A stretch of 64,000 nt of DNA from Humulus lupulus (lineage: Eukaryota > Streptophyta > Magnoliopsida > Rosales > Cannabaceae). The stretch lies in NCBI RefSeq assembly GCF_963169125.1, contig NC_084802.1:118238903-118302902 (forward strand), in the 5' to 3' direction. The translations under genes and the position numbers were made by a program. Below the pieces are notes generated by a model. That model did no database searches. It saw only the letters and a program-made list of their open reading frames with translations, and was not told where the DNA came from. Positions 57,802-64,000 of the stretch are shown here, piece by piece. Each line of letters begins with the position of its first letter. The stretch's first letter is position 1.

Positions 57802-58535
57802 TGTACGCCCTGATTTTCCCACGGGCTGATTAGCGAGCTGAGCTGCGGCCTAATCATGATTATCTCGTGGACATCCCCAAGACTGGAGCTTCCGTCATAA
57901 GGTCGTACCTCCTTAGCTCGAGGCAACCCAAGGGTTCGCCAAGATTGACTAAGACTTGAGTCCGAACTTTGAAGGCCGTACCACGAGCTAGATATGGAGG
58001 CTACGACCCCTTTGTAAAGTCAACACACGCAAGGTAAACGTGCATATATCAGACACCACGTGTCTGATATGCCCCTGACTTCTCGGACACGCAGCAGGAA
58101 CGTGTGTATTCAGACACCCACGACTGGGTTGGGCCGTGCGGCCCATTATCTCCTTACCTATTGATTTGACCACACTTATGTGTCAGGTTTAGGAATTAAT
58201 CATGAATGTCATAGAGTTGATACGATAGGGAAGAAGGTCACGAGATGACCTTCTTACCAACTCCCAGGTGCCTTCTCCTATAAATATGGAGACCCTGGGA
58301 ATAAATAAGGGTTGGATTATCTCTTGTAAGAAATATCATGTAATCATATACCCAGAATAGAGCAATAATATTGACTAGTGGAGTAGAAGGATTTTAACCT
58401 TTGAACCACTTAAAAACTGTGTCTTGAGTCACCATTTCATTTTCCAAGATCACATATCTATTTCGGTTCATTATTAGCACTAATCCCTTTCTCTTCTTTT
58501 CTTAAATTACCTGTTGGCGAATAACCGCGTCAACA
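57802..58535 (+). repeat. Tat2 3' LTR
   Basis: It starts TGTACGCCC and ends CGCGTCAACA. The G-box dyad is intact (CACGTG near 58059). It is preceded by the 20-base polypurine tract 57782-57801. Confidence 0.94.
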
Positions 58536-59221
58536 ATATATATAATATAATAAATTACCATTCTATATTATATATGAATATTTATATCAACAATTTGTAC
58601 AAATATGATATCCAAACACAACATTGACATAGATATATATTTACATAACTACATAACATTGTTACACCCAAATTCGAAATCGTCATAAATGAGCCTCAAA
58701 ATGTAGGCTCGTAAAGTGTAATCTCAAAAATGTTGAGTGATGGTTCAACACTTGTATCAAGCTCGAAAGGATGGATCTTCTTCGAAGTCTGAGTGCGATT
58801 CGAACCTTCATTGCAAGCTCAAAGAGGTTGATCTCCGATGGGTACACTCGATGAAATCACTGGCTAAGGATGAGGCTAACCAGAATGGCGAGCTCGTAAT
58901 GTTGGTCGATCTCGAAAGTGTATAAATTGTATGTTCGAGGTCGATAGTCCAGTTTGAAAACAATTATTGATAGAAAATCCCTATTCCTTGGGGATTTGTT
59001 GTAATATGATAATAAATCCCGATTATCATGGGATATTACATTATTAATGTATTTAATTATATGTATTTTAAATTTGAATTGTAACTTCCCAAAATAAAAT
59101 GAAATATATTTTGTTAACCAGTCTATAAATAGACCGAAGAATTTCATTTGGAGACACAGACAAGTTGGTACTGAGAATACTCTGCATAATTGTTTTAATC
59201 ACTACTACAAATATAGGTTTT

Positions 59222-59455
59222 CTCTGCGGTTTTTTTCAACAATAAATAAAAAGCGCAGAGAAAAAGTTTGAAAGAGTCAAAAAAATTATATTTAATGTCC
59301 GCACCCTATTTTATTGCGGTTTTAAAAAAAAACGCAGTGAAAGGTTTGAATGAAGGACTTTTCTCCGCGGTTTTGGGTCTAGAACCGCAGAGAAAAGTGT
59401 AGAACTTTTCACCACTTTTCTCTGCAGTTATATACCCAAAACCGCAGAGAAAAGT
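59222..59455 (+). repeat. 5' subterminal repeats of CACTA
   Basis: Copies of TCTC(T/C)GCGGTT or its reverse complement AACCGCAGAGAAA occur about seven times, in both orientations. In En/Spm such repeats bind the TnpA-type protein. Confidence 0.82.
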
Positions 59456-59459
59456 GGTC

Positions 59460-60622
59460 TCCACCTACTTTAGCACAATACCCTATTTTTCCCTCTCATT
59501 TGCACATGTTCTTCTCCTTCACATAGGCACGGCCGAAGCTCTCCCATCACCGTCCCCAGCCACGGGTAAGCCCCACATTGTCCATTTTTTTTGTTTTTGT
59601 TTTTTCCATTTTCTTACATATTAAAGCTTGAAATCATGTAAATATACTTAATCTTGAGTTATTTTGAAGTTTTAGGGTAAAAATGAAGAAATATTGTGTG
59701 GGTTTAATGGTGGTTTCTATGTATGTTTATATGGTTATTTTTTTTAATATTTTTGAAATTTTATATAGGATTGGAAGACATTTTTATTGTTTAAAACGTG
59801 TATTGATCACTAAAACTTGATTTCTTTAATGTATATTTCGGTTTTAGGGTATTTTTGTATTATATTATTTATAATAATGTTGTTTACATAATTTTTTATA
59901 TTAAAAATTATTGCTTGCATAATTTTGTATATTATTTAGGTAATGATTTTTTTAAAGTATATTTTTGTTAATTATATTATTTTAGGATCAATTCAATTAC
60001 GATATATTTACTAATGTTTAACTTTTTATTGTAGGAAATATTTGTTTGAGTGTGAGGTTGAAATTGTTGAATATTAATTTTGAAGGTAAGTAGTAATTAC
60101 TACTTAATTTTTTATTTTTATTTTTTATATTTACAAACTATTGTTAGAGGAGTTTGAATATATTAGATATTCATCCATAGTGAAGTAGGTTCTGAGATAA
60201 AATTGTGTGCTGCGGAGATAACAGAAGGTTGAGAACATGTGTGTCTTAGTGAAGTAGGATCTGTGAATTTTCTGTGTGCTGCGGTGACTTATGGTTGAGA
60301 ACATACATGTTGTTTGTTATATGTTTTGTTTGATGTGAATTTATAGGTAGATAACTTGGGATATGCTATAAATACATAGGAAACTCAGCCCAATTTTTTT
60401 TTGATGATATTAGTTGAACATGTTTTATAAGTTACTATATATAATAATAATGTTTTTGTTTTTGTTGAAATTGTAAATACATATGAATTTTGGATATGTT
60501 ATAGAAATAAATGAAACTCTACCCATTTCATTTTATAATTTAATAATTGAACATAATTTTTTCAATTACTATACTAATTTTCTTTTCATTATCAACTTAG
60601 GAATTAGATAGATATTATCATT
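59460..60622 (+). other. CACTA 5' untranslated region and introns
   Basis: AT-rich non-coding sequence. A possible donor (CACGGGTAAGCC) lies near 59565, a second (GAAGGTAAGTAG) near 60084, and acceptors lie near 60035 and 60600 (CAACTTAG). A direct repeat GTGAAGTAGG(T/A)TCTG, with TGTGCTGCGG, occurs at about 60179 and 60258. No gene is seen before 60623. Confidence 0.5.
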
Positions 60623-61249
60623 ATGGATAAGTCATGGATTCTTGAGAATAAAGAAACACAACAATTTCAAGACGAATTCAACCAATTTTTAGAATTTTGC
60701 CAAACAAATTGTAGTGATCCGAAAAGAATTCATTGTCCATGTATAGATTGTGGTAATGGAACAAAAGGAAATATTACCATGATAAAAAATCATGTATTTT
60801 GTCGGGGATTTGATACAAGTTATCGTACATGGTATTGGCATGGGGAATCATTGAAAAATAATAATCCATATCCATTCGGGAGGCGAGGGGTTGGTGATTT
60901 AGGTTATAGTGATTTTGATGATCATCCTATGGAATTGCTCGATGAAGCACAAGAAGAGTTTGTTGATGATCCTTCAAAATTTGATAAATTGGTTAGAGAT
61001 GCAGATAAACCATTATTCAATGGTTGTCTGAAACAAAGATTACCAACGATGGTAAAATTTTACAACATAAAAGCAGAAAATGGAGTTAGTGATAAATGTT
61101 TTAGTCAATTTTTAGCTGCTTTTAAAGATATTTTGTCGTCAGATAATTGCTTCCCTGAGTCTACGTATGAAGTGAAGAAAACTTTAAATTGCATAGGCTT
61201 GAAGTATGAGAAAATCCATGCATGTCCGAACGATTGTGTTATATCGTAA
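60623..61249 (+). pseudogene. TNP2-type transposase N-terminus (transposase-associated domain)
   Basis: The start is MDKSWI at 60623, the usual opening of plant CACTA transposases. Residues 1-80 form the transposase-associated domain, with CPCIDCGNG, GFDTSYRTWYWHGE and conserved Cys/His. Then follow FDKLVRDADKPLF and KCFSQFLAAFKDIL. The frame ends in a stop at 61247-61249; the homologous continuation (YRKEYADMDTCPEC) is in another frame, so a 1-2 base indel lies near 61240. Confidence 0.88.
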
Positions 61250-62547
61250 AGAGTATGCAGACATGGACACTTGCCCAGAATGTGATTCACCCTGCTACAA
61301 ACCTAACAAGAGTAAGGAGATTAGGAAACTTATTCCTCAGAAAGTGATGTGGTACTTGCCTTTGATTCCGCGGCTTAAGCGATTATATCAAAATGCAGAA
61401 CACTCTGAAAACTTAATATGGCATGAGACTAGGCGAGTGAAAGATGGTAAACTTCGACATCCTGCAGATTCGCAGGCTTGGAAAAAAGTTAATAACTTAA
61501 ATCCAGAATTTAAAACTGAAGCAAGACATCTTCGTCTAGGTCTAGCTGCCGATGGTGTAAATCCACATAAATCTCTAAGTAGTAGGCATAGTTCGTGGCC
61601 TGTCTTCCTTGTTATGTACAATCTTCCTCCGTGGTTAGTGATGAGAAGAAAGTTTTTGATGCTCACGTTAATGATTTCAGGCCCAAAACAATCGGGACAC
61701 GATATAGATGTTTGTTTGGCACCATTAATTGATGATTTGAAAGATTTGTATGAAAATGGTGTTGAGGCATATGACGGTTTTAAGAAAGAAGTCTTTAACT
61801 TAAAAGCTGTTTTGTTGTTGACTGTTAATGATTTCCTAGCTTATGGTAATCTATCAGGGTTAAGCACAAAAGGTTATCAGGGATGTCCAATATGTTGCAC
61901 TAACACAAAGGTTATTCGTCTGTCTAATGGGCACAAAATTTGTTATATGGGTCATAGACGATATTTGCCCCTAAATCATCATTATAGGGACAAAAAAAAA
62001 GCATTTGATGGTGATAAAGAACAAGGTGTTGCTCCTTTGCCACTTTCGAGGCAACAAATTCTTAAAGAAGTAGAGAAAATTGATTTCAAGTATGTAAAAA
62101 GGCAAAAAAATAAGAAAGTAAGTGGATGTTTCCAAAGGAAATCAATTTTTTTTTCGTCTCCCTTACTGGAAAGATTTACTTGTTCGAAATTGTTTGGATG
62201 TCATGCATATAGAAAAAAATGTGTGCGAAAGTATTATAGGTACATTACTTGATATTCCCGGTAAAACTAAGGATGGTTTAACTAGTCGTTTAGATCTTGT
62301 TGAAATGGGTATACGAACTGATTTAGCACCTGAACAGAAAGGTAAACGCACATATTTACCTCCTGCTTGTTTCACGTTGTCCAGAGAAGAGAAAAAAGTT
62401 GTATGTAAATCATTTGCAGAGATGAAAGTGCCTGATGGCTATTCATCCAACATTCGAAACTTGGTATCCATGGGAGATTTGAGGCTGATGGGTATGAAAT
62501 CACATGACTGTCATATGTTTAGCCAAATGGATGATGACTATGGATAG
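61250..62547 (+). pseudogene. TNP2-type transposase core (Transposase_21)
   Basis: Frame 61206-62252 gives CPECDSPCY, VMWYLPLIPRLKRLY, EARHLRLGLAADGVNPH, WPVFLVMYNLPPWL, YGNLSGLSTKGYQGCPIC and HRRYLPLNHHYR, the landmarks of the family. The catalytic Asp in LAADGVNP is present. In a T-run near 62145-62152 a frameshift moves the reading to the next frame: LPYWKDLLVRNCLDVMHIEKNV to SHDCHMFSQMDDDYG, ending at 62547. The last third of the protein is missing, because the sequence jumps from there to a Ulp1-like gene. Confidence 0.88.
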
Positions 62548-62856
62548 ACGAGGCCAAATATATTTCATTCCTTGGATTGTTGAGTAAGAACGAACTACTT
62601 AAACATTATCACTACTATGGTTGAATTTTAATTTTATAATAATCATAATTTATTATTATTTTAGTCGACATTGGATGTTGGTGCTCGTGATGATGCGGAG
62701 GATGCCCATAATTTTGGACCCTTTAAAAAATCATAAATCTCCACCAATAATTACGGAGGTTATGGGAAAGTAAGTTCTTCAATTGTAATGTATGCATTAT
62801 TAATTTTTAAAAGTTGAGAGCATAATATGTATTTAATTAATTTTAATTTTTGTAGA
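62548..62856 (+). other. deletion-junction region within CACTA
   Basis: Short degraded coding pieces only, e.g. TLDVGARDDAEDAHNFGPF at about 62665-62721, plus intron-like AT-rich DNA. An acceptor TTTTTGTAG precedes 62856. Confidence 0.45.
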
Positions 62857-63206
62857 GCATACGCACAAAGTTTGGAAAATGAATACATCGGCACATTTAC
62901 AAAATTGCTGAGAGGTTCTTGTCCAAAACAACCTGAAAGTCATGAATGTGGTTATTATGTACTAAGATACATTTATGATCTTGTAAATGCACCGAATTCG
63001 GCAGAAGTTATCAAGAAGAAAGTATGTTATATTTTAAACTATTTTTTGCTTAAGAAAAACTAGATATAGTATTTAATTATCTAATCTATATTAACTTTTC
63101 AATTTTGCAGTGGTTTGACAAAAAGCAATTCAATGTCAAAGAGGATCTACTACCACTACAAAGTGATTGGTTAGCTAGATTAATGCCATTTGTTTATGAA
63201 ATCTAA
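62857..63206 (+). pseudogene. Ulp1-like protease C-terminal fragment (peptidase C48) in CACTA
   Basis: Exon 62857-63021 encodes RAYAQSLENEYIG and KQPESHECGYYVLRYIYDLV, where the Cys of ECGYYV is the catalytic residue of C48 peptidases. A GTATGT donor at 63022 and TTTTGCAG acceptor near 63111 join in phase to a last exon (WFDKKQFNVKEDLL to FVYEI, stop at 63206). The upstream half with the catalytic His and Asp is deleted. CACTA elements often carry such a gene after the transposase. Confidence 0.78.
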
Positions 63207-63440
63207 ATTTTTGTATGTATGTAAGATTAAAATGCTAACTTATATTGGTTAGAATGATTAAAGTCTTTGATTCATTACTAGCCAATTATTTTGTATTAGA
63301 TATGAAATGTATATATAACAATTTAACAAATTACGTTATACTATTGAAAATAATTATGTATAATTAAAATTAAAATTTAATTTTTTTTATTAAAAATGCT
63401 AGGTTATAATTCAAAATTGATTTTTTTTTTTAATGAGAAG
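63207..63440. other. CACTA 3' untranslated AT-rich stretch
   Basis: No coding capacity or motif is seen between the protease stop and the subterminal repeats. Confidence 0.5.
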
Positions 63441-63720
63441 CACTTTCTCTGCGGTTGTAGTAAGTCAACCGCGGAGAAAAGAGAAACTTTTCTCTGCGGT
63501 TGTAATAAACAAACTGCAGAGAAAGGTCTCTTTTCTCCGCGGTTTGCTTATTACAACCGCAGAGAAAAGTTTCTTTTCTCCGCGGTTGGCTTACTACAAC
63601 CGCAGAGAAACTTTTCTCCGCGGTTTGCGTAACACTTTTCTCTGCGGTTGAATACACTGCGCTTTTCAATACTCTCGAAAACCGCAGTGTATTGAGTAAA
63701 AAAACCTGCAGAGAAAAACC
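63441..63720 (+). repeat. 3' subterminal repeats of CACTA in facing pairs
   Basis: About ten copies of TTTCTC(T/C)GCGGTT and AACCGC(A/G)GAGAAA alternate in orientation. Neighbours pair as hairpins, e.g. 63446-63482, where TTTCTCTGCGGTT faces AACCGCGGAGAAA across about 11 bases. Short open frames here on both strands are repeat-encoded. Confidence 0.88.
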
Positions 63721-63888
63721 TTTTTTGTAGTAGTGAAGAGAATTCCACCACGCAATAATATTGACTCGTGGACTAGACAGATTTTAACTACCAAACCACG
63801 TAAAATCTCGATTGTTCTGATTTATTTTCTTAATTCTGTGTTTAGTGCTCTTCATATTTAAATTGACGAAAAATAGCGTCAAAAAACA

Positions 63889-64000
63889 TATATATATATA
63901 AATTACAATAATATTTAAAAAGAAATTAATAATATAAAAATAGAAAAAGTCAGTGTATAGAGTATACATGCATTAACTTTTTTTAGTTTCTAATGTATCT
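63889..64000. other. AT-rich right edge
   Basis: (TA)n followed by AT-rich sequence with no gene seen. Confidence 0.5.

Larger units (their letters stand above)
46281..58535 (+). mobile_element. Tat2: Ty3/gypsy Tat-lineage element, same family as Tat1
   Basis: Complete insertion of 12,255 bp with 734-bp LTRs (46281-47014 and 57802-58535) and ATATA duplications (46276-46280, 58536-58540). Order on plus: LTR, primer site, gag, pol, four-unit tandem repeat, antisense gene, antisense promoter, polypurine tract (57782-57801), LTR. By eye the LTRs differ at about 20 of 734 positions, close to Tat1. Orientation is opposite to Tat1, with their 5' LTRs facing each other across about 5.3 kb. Confidence 0.95.
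59200..63735 (+). mobile_element. CACTA (En/Spm-type) DNA transposon
   Basis: The left end reads CACTACTACAAATATAGG and the right end, reverse complemented, CACTACTACAAAAAAGG, both followed by TTTTCTCTGC. The flanking trinucleotides are AAT (59197-59199) and AAG (63736-63738), a 3-bp duplication with one mismatch. Subterminal repeats of AACCGC(A/G)GAGAAA lie at both ends. Inside are a TNP2-type transposase and a fragment of a Ulp1-like protease. At 4.5 kb it is shorter than full CACTA elements and carries an internal deletion and frameshifts. Confidence 0.92.
58600..63888 (+). repeat. diverged Tat-like LTR split by the CACTA element
   Basis: Flanks of the CACTA element join into an LTR-like sequence. 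On the left it has a TATA box TATAAATA (59124-59131); on the right GCAATAATATTGACTCGTGG and GATTTTAAC match the Tat LTR (GCAATAATATTGACTAGTGG). It ends TTGACG-N8-CGTCAAAAAACA near 63888, the same closing dyad as in Tat. The 5' limit is unclear (somewhere in 58590-58740) and no target duplication could be confirmed. Left part 58600-59199, right part 63736-63888. Confidence 0.65.

Noticed and set aside
58661..58925. 62-codon frame at 58737-58925 as a host gene
   Set aside because: It lies in the 5' part of the Tat-like relic LTR, upstream of its TATA box, and has no domain.
59197..63738. Perfect 3-bp target duplication of CACTA
   Set aside because: Flanks are AAT and AAG, so only two of three bases agree; reported as imperfect.
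1..64000. tRNA, rRNA or host protein-coding genes
   Set aside because: I looked for them and saw none I could support; all recognised coding belongs to transposable elements.

Overview
This window is a plant nuclear repeat block, almost certainly from a flowering plant and probably a eudicot. I cannot name the species. It holds no gene that I would assign to the host. Nearly all of it is transposons nested in one another: Ty3/gypsy chromovirus (Tekay/Del-like), two Ty1/copia elements, two Ty3/gypsy Tat-lineage elements, a Mutator-like element (MULE), a CACTA element, and solo or relic LTRs. Five insertions are anchored by target-site duplications (TSDs) that can be read directly: CAGAG, CATTC, AACTC, ATATA and a 9-10 bp ATACAGAAT(T).

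Left part (1-26 kb), from youngest to oldest. A solo LTR (3028-4473) sits in the integrase of a Tekay-like element (1-7490). That element sits in the 5' LTR of copia-1 (7491-16986), which also carries a solo LTR in its reverse transcriptase. Copia-1 sits in the RNase H region of copia-2 (16987-19006). Copia-2 sits in an LTR made largely of palindromic minisatellite units (19007-20484). To the right, two opposed fragments of 'putative gypsy type transposon' proteins meet at about 22.2 kb. A palindrome-rich non-coding stretch and the 3' LTR (24610-25883) of the family that supplied the solo LTR at 3 kb follow.

Middle (27-46 kb). A MULE (27155-45911) carries a Ulp1-like protease gene on + and a MuDR-type transposase on -. 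The two genes converge, and the first intron of each is filled with a degenerate TCGAT array of exactly 11-bp period. The MULE is broken by a 12-kb Tat element in - orientation (Tat1, 28927-40959) inside the protease exon, and by a Tekay-type solo LTR (42223-44288) in the transposase gene.

Right part (46-64 kb). A second Tat element (Tat2, 46281-58535) lies in + orientation, so Tat1 and Tat2 form a divergent inverted pair. Beyond it a diverged Tat-like LTR is split by a CACTA element (59200-63735) with a decayed TNP2-type transposase and the C-terminal half of a Ulp1-like protease.

The most interesting object is the antisense gene of the Tat elements. In Tat1 a gene runs against gag-pol. It has its own TATA box, a 5'-UTR intron and four coding exons whose splice phases agree, giving an uninterrupted 761-codon frame, while gag-pol of the same element carries stops. 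The same promoter block is kept in Tat2, whose antisense gene is dead. A second recurring theme is palindromy: nearly every LTR family here carries a perfect or near-perfect dyad 80-400 bp or more upstream of its TATA box, and at 23.3-23.75 kb five palindromes share a CCGATCGG core but have different, mutually complementary arms.
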